Positions 56,681-64,000 of a DNA stretch of 64,000 nt are shown here, in pieces; within the stretch, counting starts at the first letter, position 1; each line of letters opens with the position of its first letter. The DNA is from CADEED01 sp039931065. GTDB lineage: Bacteria > Pseudomonadota > Gammaproteobacteria > Steroidobacterales > Steroidobacteraceae. The position numbers and the translations under genes were made by a program. The notes beneath the pieces are model-generated. The model was not told the DNA's origin, made no database searches, and worked only from the letters and a program-made list of their open reading frames with translations. Location: positions 85,823-149,822 of the forward strand of contig JBDTSP010000011.1 in assembly GCA_039931065.1 (NCBI GenBank), written 5' to 3'.

Positions 56681-58270
56681 ATGAACAAACTACCTTTCCT
56701 TGTCATCGTGGCTTTCCATGCGGTGTTCGTTTCACAGGCATTCGCCGGGTCAGTGGATGCTCGCGTAGTCATCGACGCCGACAAGCCGGGACCGACCATC
56801 GATCGCAATATCTACGGCCAATTCGTCGAACATTTGGGCCGGGGTGTCTACGAAGGCATCTGGGTCGGCGAAGACTCGAAGATCCCGAACGTACGCGGCA
56901 TACGCAGCGACGTGGTTGCGGCGCTGCGAAAAATCCGCGTGCCGCTGGTGCGATGGCCGGGTGGCTGCTTCGCGGAGCTCTACCACTGGCGGGATGCCGT
57001 CGGCCCGCGCGCCGATCGGCCCTCGGGCGTGAACGCCGCGTGGGGCGACGAAACCGAGACAAATCATTTCGGCTCGCACGAGTTCATGGATTTTCTGGAA
57101 CAGATCGGTGCGCAGCCCTTTCTCTCCGTGAATCTCGCCAGTGGCTCTCCCGCCGAAGCGCAGGCATGGCTGCAATATCTGACGGGACCCGCAAGCTCAG
57201 GTCCCGGCCAGGAGCGGGCGCGCAACGGGCATGCAGCGCCGTACAAGATTCCCTTCATCGGCATCGGCAACGAAACGTGGGGCTGCGGCGGCAACATGAC
57301 GTCGGACTACTACTCCGACCTCTATCGCCAATACGTCAGTGTGCTCAAACCGTACGGCATGCTGATCGCCTCCGACGCCAACTCCGACGACTACGCGTGG
57401 ACGGAGACTCTTCTGCAGCGCGCACTGTTCCGGCATCCGTCGACGGTGCCCACCACGCTGGCCTACATCGGCAAGGCACCGCAGATCGATATGATCTCGG
57501 TGCACTTCTACACGTTCGCCGGCAATGACTGGGGCAAGAAAAGTCCGGCGGTCGGCTTCGACGAAACGCAGTGGGCGCGGGCCATGGAGCGCACCTGGAA
57601 GACGGACGAGATGCTGACGCGTCACAGCGCCCTTCTCGATCGCTACGATCCGCAAGGCCACGTGGGCATTGCTTTCAGCGAGTGGGGTACGTGGTGGGCA
57701 ACCGAGAAAGACCGGCCTTCGAATCTCTACCAGGTCGCCACGCTGCGCGACGCCGTCATCGCCGGGCTCACCCTGAACATTTTCCAGAACCATGCGGCGC
57801 GCGTGCGCATGGCCAACCTTGCGCAGATGGTCAACGTGCTCCAGTCGATGATCCTGACGCGCGGCGAAAAGATGATCGTCACGCCAACCTACCACGTGTT
57901 CGATCTGTATCAGGGTCACCAGGGAGCGAAAGCGCTTCCTTCGCAAGTGGCAGCACCTGACTACCAGTCTGGCGACGTGCGTGTGCCGTCGATCAGTGTC
58001 TCGGCGTCGCGGGCGCGGAGCAACGTGGTAACCGTCTCCCTGGTAAATCTGAATCCGCACGAGCCCGTACGAGTGGAACTCGTCATGCGCGGCGGCGAGG
58101 TCAAGCGGGCGAGCGGCCGCGTCATTTCGGCGTCTGCCCTCGACGCGCGTCCCGATTTTGAAAAGCCGGATCCGCTGACACCGAAGGATCTCGCTGGAAT
58201 TTCTCTGTGCCGTGGAAACGTTTGTCTCACCGCCCCGGCCGCCTCCGTGGTGGTGCTGGAGTTGCGTTGA
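56681..58270 (+). CDS. abfA: GH51 alpha-L-arabinofuranosidase
   Basis: 529 residues with a signal peptide (PFLVIVAFHAVFVSQAFAGS), so exported. The GH51 landmarks are: TIDRNIYGQFVEHLGRGVYE, VPLVRWPGGCFAELYHWRDA, the acid/base Glu in FIGIGNETWGCGGNMTSDYY, SVHFYTFAG, and the nucleophile Glu in GIAFSEWGTWW. A C-terminal beta-sandwich (about 420-529) completes the fold. It releases terminal alpha-L-arabinofuranose from arabinan and arabinoxylan, completing what abnA starts. Operon with GH27. Confidence 0.94.
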   Translation: MNKLPFLVIVAFHAVFVSQAFAGSVDARVVIDADKPGPTIDRNIYGQFVEHLGRGVYEGIWVGEDSKIPNVRGIRSDVVAALRKIRVPLVRWPGGCFAELYHWRDAVGPRADRPSGVNAAWGDETETNHFGSHEFMDFLEQIGAQPFLSVNLASGSPAEAQAWLQYLTGPASSGPGQERARNGHAAPYKIPFIGIGNETWGCGGNMTSDYYSDLYRQYVSVLKPYGMLIASDANSDDYAWTETLLQRALFRHPSTVPTTLAYIGKAPQIDMISVHFYTFAGNDWGKKSPAVGFDETQWARAMERTWKTDEMLTRHSALLDRYDPQGHVGIAFSEWGTWWATEKDRPSNLYQVATLRDAVIAGLTLNIFQNHAARVRMANLAQMVNVLQSMILTRGEKMIVTPTYHVFDLYQGHQGAKALPSQVAAPDYQSGDVRVPSISVSASRARSNVVTVSLVNLNPHEPVRVELVMRGGEVKRASGRVISASALDARPDFEKPDPLTPKDLAGISLCRGNVCLTAPAASVVVLELR

Positions 58271-58510
58271 GGCAGCGGCGTCTGTTTTTTTTCGTGCCCG
58301 GGAGATACTGCGATTGAGCAATATCCAATCAATCCAGAAACTCCATGGCTTCGCGGCCGCTTGATTGAGCAGTTCAGCGCCAGAAACATTCCCCATATCT
58401 CGGGTAGGTAGAGGGAAGGCGTTTTCATCGCATCCGTCTCGACCTGCGGAAAAACCGCGGGCTGGTTTTTCGTTTTTGCGCAGCGTGCGCGCTTTATCCC
58501 TGCTGCCCGT

Positions 58511-59848
58511 TCACTGCGGCTTCGGTTGCGGAACCGGGCGCGGGGCCTTGCCGGGAACCGGCGTGTTCGGCACGCCGCGGCTGGGCTGCGAAATAGTCCC
58601 GACGCTGCCGCGAGGATCCACGCCGATGCCGCCGTTTCGTGCGCACGGCAGGGTGTTGGCGTCTCCGCAATTGATGACGCCGTCCACGCCGACCTCAGGC
58701 CCCTCGTTCAACACCAGCGACGGCTGACCGCCGGGCTGCGAGATGCGGCCGCCGGAACGCAGCAGGTCGCTCTCGCGTTTCCATTGCAGGTAGTTAGCCT
58801 TGGCGAGCCAGGGAACGTACTGCGCCATTTCCACTTCGTAGCCGCGCCGGCCGCCGGTCTCAGGTGGGGTGCCGCGTCGGCCGGTGATGGTGCGCGTGCC
58901 TTCACTGTTCGCGGTCGTGGTTGTGAATTCGATCTGTCCGCTGTTCACGTTGCGTTGGAACGTCATGACTTCAGATTCGCCCGACCCGCGATTGGTTATT
59001 GCCAGGCCGCCCGTGATGTTGCCTTTGGCCTCGCGCTCCGTCCTGTCGTACCCGCTGCCGGAATCATCGGTCCAGATATGATGCGTGGTGGTGGAGCCAT
59101 CTCCATGGCGTACAACCACGGTTACCTCCGCGCTGCCGTCGGTTCCAGTGCGCCCATCGGTGGACACCACTTCATCGGGCGTTCGCGGCGAAGTATTCGG
59201 AGCCGTGGGCTTGTCGCTGGCAACTCCGTTGCGATCGAGACCCCCGCGCGGATCGGCCCAGTTCCCCTCGCGGCCGCGTGTGTCGCTGCCGGGCAAGCCC
59301 GTCCCCACGCCCGTCTGCGGACGCGGCCCGATCGCGGCATCGAAACCTTTGCCGATGTCATTCATGCGCTGGCTGATATCCGCCAGACGGCGCAACAGCC
59401 GGATATCGCCACCGAGCACGCGAACGCGCGAAGCGATATCCGCAGGAATCGCCGAAGAACGACGCGCTCGCTCCAGCAGCGCCGGAGCCGCCCCCCCGAA
59501 TGCGCGCGTTTCGGAAAAGTCCACGCTCGCATCTTTTCGTCCCTTGCCCGACCACGAATAGCGCGTGACGCCCGGCGGTCTGCGCCCCACCGCTCCATCG
59601 CCGAACACGACGGAGCCCGAATCACTCTCTAAAGTGAACACCGCGCGGCGCCAGGACCCATCCGTGCCGTACTCGCGCCAGCCGCCGACGATCGCGCCGC
59701 CCTCGCGGCGCACTTCGTCGCTGACGATGCGCAGATCGGTGCGAACTGCCGGCGTCTTGCTCTTGGTGGGCGTCTGCGCGCCGAGCGGGAGTGCGATGCC
59801 GAGCGCGAGAACGCAGCTCAACCAGATGTGGAAAGCAGGAGTTGCCAT
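58511..59848 (-). CDS. Exported protein of unknown function, Gly/Thr-rich
   Basis: 445 residues from ATG 59848 behind TGAGGT. Signal peptide (IWLSCVLALGIALPLGAQ). The mature part alternates Thr/Ser-rich beta-like repeats (GTDGSWRRAVFTLESDSGSV, GDGSTTTHHIWTDDSGSGYD) with a Pro/Gly tail (PGKAPRPVPQPKPQ). A pair of Cys late (NCGDANTLPCARN) could make a disulfide. I do not recognise it. It leads a run of minus-strand exported proteins. Confidence 0.6.
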   Translation of the reverse strand: MATPAFHIWLSCVLALGIALPLGAQTPTKSKTPAVRTDLRIVSDEVRREGGAIVGGWREYGTDGSWRRAVFTLESDSGSVVFGDGAVGRRPPGVTRYSWSGKGRKDASVDFSETRAFGGAAPALLERARRSSAIPADIASRVRVLGGDIRLLRRLADISQRMNDIGKGFDAAIGPRPQTGVGTGLPGSDTRGREGNWADPRGGLDRNGVASDKPTAPNTSPRTPDEVVSTDGRTGTDGSAEVTVVVRHGDGSTTTHHIWTDDSGSGYDRTEREAKGNITGGLAITNRGSGESEVMTFQRNVNSGQIEFTTTTANSEGTRTITGRRGTPPETGGRRGYEVEMAQYVPWLAKANYLQWKRESDLLRSGGRISQPGGQPSLVLNEGPEVGVDGVINCGDANTLPCARNGGIGVDPRGSVGTISQPSRGVPNTPVPGKAPRPVPQPKPQ

Positions 59849-59891
59849 GCGGACCTCAGGAAAGAGTGAAGACTCGGCGCTGCCCGCCATG

Positions 59892-60221
59892 TTAGCTGAC
59901 CCGCCCCAACTCCCGGCGGACGTTTTCCCCGCGCGCGTGGTCGATCACAATCATGACGGCATCGAGATCGGTGACGCTCTCATCGCGGGCGAACCCACCC
60001 GTGAGCACGCTGTCCACCTGCAGGTCGCCGGCCTCAAAGGGCGCCCATCTCGCGCGCGTATTGCAGTTGGACACGTTGCCCAGCATGCGCACGATCTGAC
60101 GTGTGAGAAAGGACTGGTACTCGCGCGCAAACTCGGGAGTGCGCTCGCGCTTCAGGGCATCTGCCCGCTTATCAAGAACATCTGGACCAGCACGTTTGCG
60201 GCGAAGCCTGCTCTGAGGAGT
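59892..60221 (-). CDS. Possible coding stretch, start unclear
   Basis: In the same frame as the gene at 60222-60770 and directly after its TGA, 109 codons are open to a stop at 59892. They look coding: DALKRERTPEFAREYQSFLT, RQIVRMLGNVSNC, WAPFEAGDLQVDSVLTGGFA, TDLDAVMIVIDHARGENVRR. No ATG with a ribosome-binding site is present before 60092. It may be a separate gene with a rare start, or the second half of the upstream gene cut by a nonsense codon. No family recognised. Confidence 0.4.
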   Translation of the reverse strand, partial: TPQSRLRRKRAGPDVLDKRADALKRERTPEFAREYQSFLTRQIVRMLGNVSNCNTRARWAPFEAGDLQVDSVLTGGFARDESVTDLDAVMIVIDHARGENVRRELGRVS

Positions 60222-60770
60222 TCAACGATTGAGCCGTTGCATGTAACCGACCAAAGTGTTTTTCAGCTTGCTGTGTGCGGATTCAAGCGCCGAACTGGCG
60301 TTTCGCGAACTGACGAGTGCGGGCGTAACGCAAGCAGTTGCCAATTTTTCGTAACAAACAGCTACGGTTTCAGTCGCTCGGCAGCCGGCGGCAGCCTGAT
60401 CTGCCTGGGTGTAGTCCCTGTCCCAGCATTCGCGGGCCTTCGCACTAAACGCCGCTTTCGCCTCGTGGTCGACGGCGACCGCGCGCTTGAACGCTTCGAG
60501 ATCCGCACTGATCGGGTCAAACGTCGGGATCGCGTCGGAGCGCATGGGCAGGACCAGCACTTTCGGCGGTGAATCCTTCGAGATCTTCATGCTGGAACCG
60601 GGCTTGTACAGTTGTTTGTTAGCCGGCAGGGCGACACTGGTTGTGATCTTCGATGAAACATTCAACTTGGGACCCGCCGTGGCCGGCTTCTGCTCGTCAG
60701 AGAGGGTGACACCGCCCGGGGCCAGCAGACCGAATGCCAGTGCAAGAACGCAAAGAACGGGTGTTTTCAT
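60222..60770 (-). CDS. Exported protein of unknown function with four cysteines
   Basis: 182 residues. Signal peptide (LCVLALAFGLLAPGGVTLSD). The mature part has four Cys spaced CWDRDYTQADQAAAGC and CYEKLATAC, giving probable disulfides, and a helical end (ALESAHSKLKNTLVGYMQRL). See the next feature for an in-frame continuation after its stop. Family unknown. Confidence 0.55.
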   Translation of the reverse strand: MKTPVLCVLALAFGLLAPGGVTLSDEQKPATAGPKLNVSSKITTSVALPANKQLYKPGSSMKISKDSPPKVLVLPMRSDAIPTFDPISADLEAFKRAVAVDHEAKAAFSAKARECWDRDYTQADQAAAGCRATETVAVCYEKLATACVTPALVSSRNASSALESAHSKLKNTLVGYMQRLNR

Positions 60771-60858
60771 CGAAAATCTCCTGAGTTGCCGGGAAGAAAT
60801 ATTTACTAGCGCTGACTTGCTTGGGCCAGATCAGAAATCAAGCTGGCCGACTGTGAGG

Positions 60859-61239
60859 TCATTCCGGGATCCATGCGCCTTTGAGCTGGCCGCACTGATC
60901 CTGGCTTGCCACAACAACGCCTTCCTTCGGAGTAATCCCGTAGCCGGGAAAGCCCGAATAGTATCGGTAGCTAGCCTCAGAACGTTTGCCTTTGTATACA
61001 ACGCAAGTACCAACACGACCGCCAGCGGGACAAGACCCAGCGATAAAGTCATTCTTCTGCGAAGTGCAGACTTTTTGCACGCGGGATGACTGGTAGTCCG
61101 CGCCGGTATATTCCACGCAAAATCCCCCGGCCTCGTTCTGACAGCTTCCCGCAATATTGGTTGTTGCTGCCGGACTCTGAGATGAGCCATCGCAACCCGT
61201 CATCAGAACCGCCAGTGCCGCGACAATTTGTTTCTTCAT
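60859..61239 (-). CDS. Small cysteine-containing lipoprotein
   Basis: 126 residues. Lipoprotein signal MKKQIVAALAVLMTGC. The mature part has six further cysteines, probably disulfide-linked (AGSCQNEAGGFCVEYTGADY, VQKVCTSQKNDFIAGSCPAG, VGTCVVYKGKRS, DQCGQLKGAWIPE). The ending QCG.L.GAW resembles small secreted proteins of unknown role found in Proteobacteria. It lies between two other exported-protein genes on the minus strand. Confidence 0.6.
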   Translation of the reverse strand: MKKQIVAALAVLMTGCDGSSQSPAATTNIAGSCQNEAGGFCVEYTGADYQSSRVQKVCTSQKNDFIAGSCPAGGRVGTCVVYKGKRSEASYRYYSGFPGYGITPKEGVVVASQDQCGQLKGAWIPE

Positions 61240-61269
61240 CCGGTGATTCCCCTTGGCTTCAATTGCTCG

Positions 61270-62148
61270 CTATTGCCTGGTAGCAGGATTCCACCAATTT
61301 TCCAGGTGATCATCGACAACGCCATTGCAGTCATCATCACGGCGATTGGGTAGTTCGGCACCGCGAATGTTGACCGAGGCGCGCGTATCGTCGCAGTCGG
61401 TACCGCAATACACCCCGTTACAAACCCGGTTGTCGACAAAGCCGTCACCATCAGCGTCGCCCACACTGCCGGGCATGCCAATCTCAGGAACGGCGGCGTA
61501 GGTATTGCCGTTGCAGTCCTCGTCATGGCCATTGAAGTCTGCAACTTCAGGCGCTCCCGGATAAGTCGTCGCATCATTGTCATTGCAGTCGCCGCCACCT
61601 TGCGTAACCCCATCACCGTCGTTATCGCAACCCGGGCAAGGCGGCTGTGGTCGAGCGCTCTTCGTCGGCGGTATTTTCGTATTCGAGACTACTGGCTTCA
61701 GCACATTGCCAGCGGACTTTTCCGTGGGGCGCGAAACGACAGCCGGGGCTGCACCCGCGCACTGCTTGCTGGCGGAAATCCAAACGACACCCTGCGCGAT
61801 TTTTTGCTCGAAACAGGAAATGCGTGCGCTGGCATCAGTTGCGCCAGCGCAGAATTCCAACGCATTGATCGGCTTCCAGCTTGTGCCACCACCATAATTG
61901 ACGGTGCCACTGCTAACACGCTTGAAGCAAGCTCCTGGTTCGGTCGATTGTTCGGCGCCGCTGCACAACTTGGCAAGATTGGCGTCCGACCACGCCGCAT
62001 TCTTGACGCCATCCCAAGGCACCTTGCCTTGAACGGACCCTGCGCAGGTAGAGCCGGCTGCGAAAGACGGGTTGGCGAACACAAACAGCGCTGTTGCCAA
62101 CATGATAAATGGAACAAGACTCAATACGGCGAATTTTCTGGTTAGCAT
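61270..62148 (-). CDS. Exported MopE-like putative metal-binding protein
   Basis: 292 residues with GGGGACG before ATG 62148. Signal peptide (LVPFIMLATALFVFANPSFA). Residues about 35-130 hold two repeats of about 43 residues, each with a paired Cys (LCSGAEQSTEPGACFKRVSS; FCAGATDASARISCFEQKIA). The C-terminal half has Asp/Asn-rich MopE-type putative metal-binding motifs: CDNDGDGVTQGGGDCNDNDA, YPGAPEVADFNGHDEDCNGN, DADGDGFVDN, DCDDTRASVN, RRDDDCNGVVDDH. These are commonly Ca2+ sites in extracellular proteins. Partner and role unknown. Confidence 0.75.
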   Translation of the reverse strand: MLTRKFAVLSLVPFIMLATALFVFANPSFAAGSTCAGSVQGKVPWDGVKNAAWSDANLAKLCSGAEQSTEPGACFKRVSSGTVNYGGGTSWKPINALEFCAGATDASARISCFEQKIAQGVVWISASKQCAGAAPAVVSRPTEKSAGNVLKPVVSNTKIPPTKSARPQPPCPGCDNDGDGVTQGGGDCNDNDATTYPGAPEVADFNGHDEDCNGNTYAAVPEIGMPGSVGDADGDGFVDNRVCNGVYCGTDCDDTRASVNIRGAELPNRRDDDCNGVVDDHLENWWNPATRQ

Positions 62149-62199
62149 TTTTCGTCCCCGCCACTAGATAGAAGGTGCTTCGACATGAAGGAATTGCAG

Positions 62200-62219
62200 A
62201 GCCCTCATCGCATGAGGCT
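62200..62219 (-). terminator. Hairpin after the lipoprotein gene
   Basis: AGCCCTCAT and ATGAGGCT pair around CGC with one bulged base, three bases beyond the stop of the lipoprotein gene at 62223. No T-run. Candidate terminator or 3' stabiliser between two minus-strand genes. Confidence 0.35.
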
Positions 62220-62222
62220 TCA

Positions 62223-62678
62223 TCACTTAGGCGCTACGCGGTCAATGAACAATGTGGCCTTGTAGGCGGTGGGCGGCGGCGGCGAAATAGTGCCCGGCGG
62301 CGGTTCCGCGTTGGGATAGGGGTCGAGCCTGCGCAACTCCACTCTGAATCCATCGTAACTGGCTGTCGTCGCGAATCGCGAATTGGTGTTGAGCTCCAGC
62401 ACTGCTGTCCCGGCTGCGGTGGTCGCTGTGACATGGATACGAGCATTACCTGCCCACACACAGGTGACGCCCGTCGGGCAGCGGGAGTCCCGCGTGAGCG
62501 ACGTGAATTCGAGTGCGAGGCCGTCCACGAGGCGAAGCGTTTCAGCGAAACCAAGCACATGTTCCAGGCCAAGCTGCGCACTGGCCGGAATCGCAACGGT
62601 TTCATTTGAACGGCCAGTCTCGCCGCAGGCTGCAAGCGTGAACAGCAAAGATATGGCAACTCGCATCACGCTCATCAT
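62223..62678 (-). CDS. Lipoprotein with an SRCPxGVxCxWAG motif
   Basis: 151 residues. Lipoprotein signal (RVAISLLFTLAAC). The middle contains LEFTSLTRDSRCPTGVTCVW and AGNARIHVTAT, a two-Cys pattern I associate with a family of small secreted proteins of unknown function. A proline-rich stretch (PNAEPPPGTISPPPPT) precedes the C-terminal strand. It is the first gene of the minus-strand exported-protein run. Confidence 0.6.
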   Translation of the reverse strand: MMSVMRVAISLLFTLAACGETGRSNETVAIPASAQLGLEHVLGFAETLRLVDGLALEFTSLTRDSRCPTGVTCVWAGNARIHVTATTAAGTAVLELNTNSRFATTASYDGFRVELRRLDPYPNAEPPPGTISPPPPTAYKATLFIDRVAPK

Positions 62679-63236
62679 GTGCCCGGCGCTCGCGATTGAA
62701 CACCCCCACGTGATGGAGGGGCAAGAATCCTTTGATTAAGTGAGCAGAGTCCGGCGCGGCAAGGCGCACGTCAAACGTAGACACCTTTATATTTGGACAA
62801 AGAGCCACTTTCTTTGCCGATGCGAGCGCGTTGAGGAAGGTCGCCCAAGCGCACCAGGCAGCGGGCCCGTTCACCGCCATTGCCAAGCCCAGGCGAACAG
62901 CAGTGATTGCCTTGGACGGCGGCGCGACTATCAACTCTGGTTCTGAGCACCGGCGCGGCTCGTTGACTAGAGGTTCGCTGACACCGCGAGTGGTAACCCG
63001 TGAGTTCTGCTGCATTGAAGGTGGAGCTGGAGAATTTCCGCGTCGCGACTGATCGGAACGCGGAGACTCCGTCAGCCCCCGATCCCAGATTTGGCGCAAA
63101 TGCAGGATGTGTCATCAGCATCGCGACGCCCAGCAGCCATCGGCCATATTGGCCTTCAAGCGCAATCTCACTTAGTTAGGCGCACTGACTGATTCGTGCG
63201 CATGCGTGCTCGGGACGGAGGCGCTATGGGTCCCAC
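62679..63236. other. Intergenic region, no gene recognised
   Basis: 558 bases. Open frames on both strands lack a ribosome-binding site and any family pattern; codon usage looks random. It presumably contains the promoter of the minus-strand run of exported proteins, but no clear box was seen. Confidence 0.45.
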
Positions 63237-63830
63237 CTACGGCCGAGCGGGCTCGACTGTTTGCCTGGAACTCAGTAGCTCCGGACGAAACTGCTCGCGC
63301 GAATGATCAGAATCGTACGCCAGCCAGACAATCGCCAGGACCGTTCCGCGATCGGTCACCGGCATCGACATCTCGGTGACCCCCGCTCGCAGACCATCCC
63401 GCGCCATGAAATCCGTTGCGGTGAGCGCCCATCTCGTTTGATCGCTGCCGGCATCGGAAACGGTGAGCTTTGCATCGCTCGCATATCGAACTTTTCCATC
63501 AGCCTGCAGGATGGTGACTCCCCGTACACCCTCGAGGCGCAGCAGACTCGCGCCAGCGACGTCCACAGAGCTTTCGCGACCTGCGAGAACGACCGGAGCC
63601 AGACCTGCCACGAATGAACGAAGGATCGCTTCACCTTCATTCCTTGCGAGCGACTGCGCCCATTGCTCGGCACCGCGGCGCAACGCGTCGCTAGTCGACT
63701 CTGCTTGCTGTGCAGCAGATTCCGCGCGCATCGCGCATTGCGAGCGCTCATATGTTCGGGCTCCGAAAACGCCGGCCACGGCTCCGAGGCCCATGAGCGC
63801 CATCACTCCCAACACTTTGAGGTTTCGCAT
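63237..63830 (-). CDS. Membrane-anchored protein with an extracytoplasmic sensor-like domain
   Basis: 197 residues from ATG 63830 (a TTG at 63890 would add 20 residues). One membrane helix (LKVLGVMALMGLGAVAGVFG) is followed by a helical, then alpha/beta domain (LRSFVAGLAPVVLAGRESSV; LRLEGVRGVTILQADGKVRY; VTEMSMPVTDRGTVLAIVWL) like a single Cache or LapD/MoxY-type sensor domain. No output domain follows before the stop, so it is a stand-alone or truncated sensor. The order of a long helix, then a VTILQADGKV strand resembles the N-terminal part of the OtsA protein at 22590-24824, though no real homology is claimed. Confidence 0.55.
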   Translation of the reverse strand: MRNLKVLGVMALMGLGAVAGVFGARTYERSQCAMRAESAAQQAESTSDALRRGAEQWAQSLARNEGEAILRSFVAGLAPVVLAGRESSVDVAGASLLRLEGVRGVTILQADGKVRYASDAKLTVSDAGSDQTRWALTATDFMARDGLRAGVTEMSMPVTDRGTVLAIVWLAYDSDHSREQFRPELLSSRQTVEPARP

Positions 63831-64000
63831 TTTTCTAACAACCTTCGTGGACGGGTGCTTCAGATACGCGAAAGCGGACTTCCGCGTCAACCCGAGTCGT
63901 CAATCCGGCCGTGGCGATGGTCGCCGTGTTTCAGACGAGGAGGCCACTGACCCTGGACGATCGGCTCAGTGGTTGTAGTCCATGCCGCGGCCCGCGAGGA

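Noticed and set aside
1..64000. tRNA, rRNA, CRISPR arrays, prophage or insertion sequences
   Set aside because: Looked for tRNA T-loop consensus, regularly spaced repeats, transposase motifs and phage genes; none was convincing.

Overview
This window is GC-rich bacterial chromosome with dense genes on both strands and typical proteobacterial Shine-Dalgarno sites. The gene content suggests a free-living Gammaproteobacterium of the Steroidobacter/Xanthomonadales type: a large TonB-dependent receptor beside glycoside hydrolases, an ECF sigma factor beside a DUF6768 protein, OtsA/OtsB/TreA trehalose genes, and DUF1552/DUF1592 secreted proteins. This placement is inference; no rRNA or marker gene is present to prove it. 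I saw no tRNA, rRNA, CRISPR array, prophage or intact insertion sequence.

Layout. 1-2.5 kb: two spermidine-synthase-like methyltransferase paralogues point outward around a coupled ribbon-helix-helix/UPF0149 pair. 3.1-6.6 kb: an operon for a DUF3494 (ice-binding-like) lipoprotein with Ig-like repeats, then an OmpA protein with two peptidoglycan-binding domains. 7-14.5 kb: a hybrid histidine kinase, an ArsR/SRPBCC pair on a probable leaderless promoter, two lipoproteins, a shortened ECF sigma gene with its DUF6768 partner, and a CPA1 Na+/H+ antiporter. 14.6-30.6 kb: a ClC transporter, an FAD monooxygenase, and a trehalose and osmotic-stress island. The island holds two parallel modules. Each has a MarR paralogue coupled to a trehalose-synthesis gene and divergent from another trehalose gene: marR1-otsA facing otsB-mscS-wHTH-DUF5985x2-GH15, and marR2-otsB facing treA.

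31-58.3 kb is a locus for plant hemicellulose and pectin side chains (arabinan, arabinoxylan, galactosides, fucosides and feruloyl esters). It contains an IclR regulator, a CE1 esterase, an SMP-30 lactonase, a tannase/feruloyl esterase, an operon of TonB receptor, MFS permease and GH43 xylosidase, an endo-arabinanase operon, GH95, an aldo/keto reductase, and a GH27-GH51 operon. A three-gene DUF1592 (c-type haem)/DUF1552/secreted-protein operon sits in the middle. The logic appears to be: esterases remove ferulate and acetyl groups, exported GH43/GH51/GH27/GH95 enzymes cut polymers and side chains, the TonB receptor imports oligomers, and the MFS permease with the XynB-type xylosidase finishes the job. 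58.5-63.9 kb is a run of minus-strand genes for small exported, mostly uncharacterised proteins, one with MopE-like metal-binding motifs.

A second theme is gene decay at junctions. I recognise remnants of a MalT/LuxR regulator, a LytS-type kinase, a Mur-ligase-like enzyme, an MscS channel and a tryptophan halogenase, plus a shortened ECF sigma factor. All calls come from reading the sequence and translations by eye; no database search was run.
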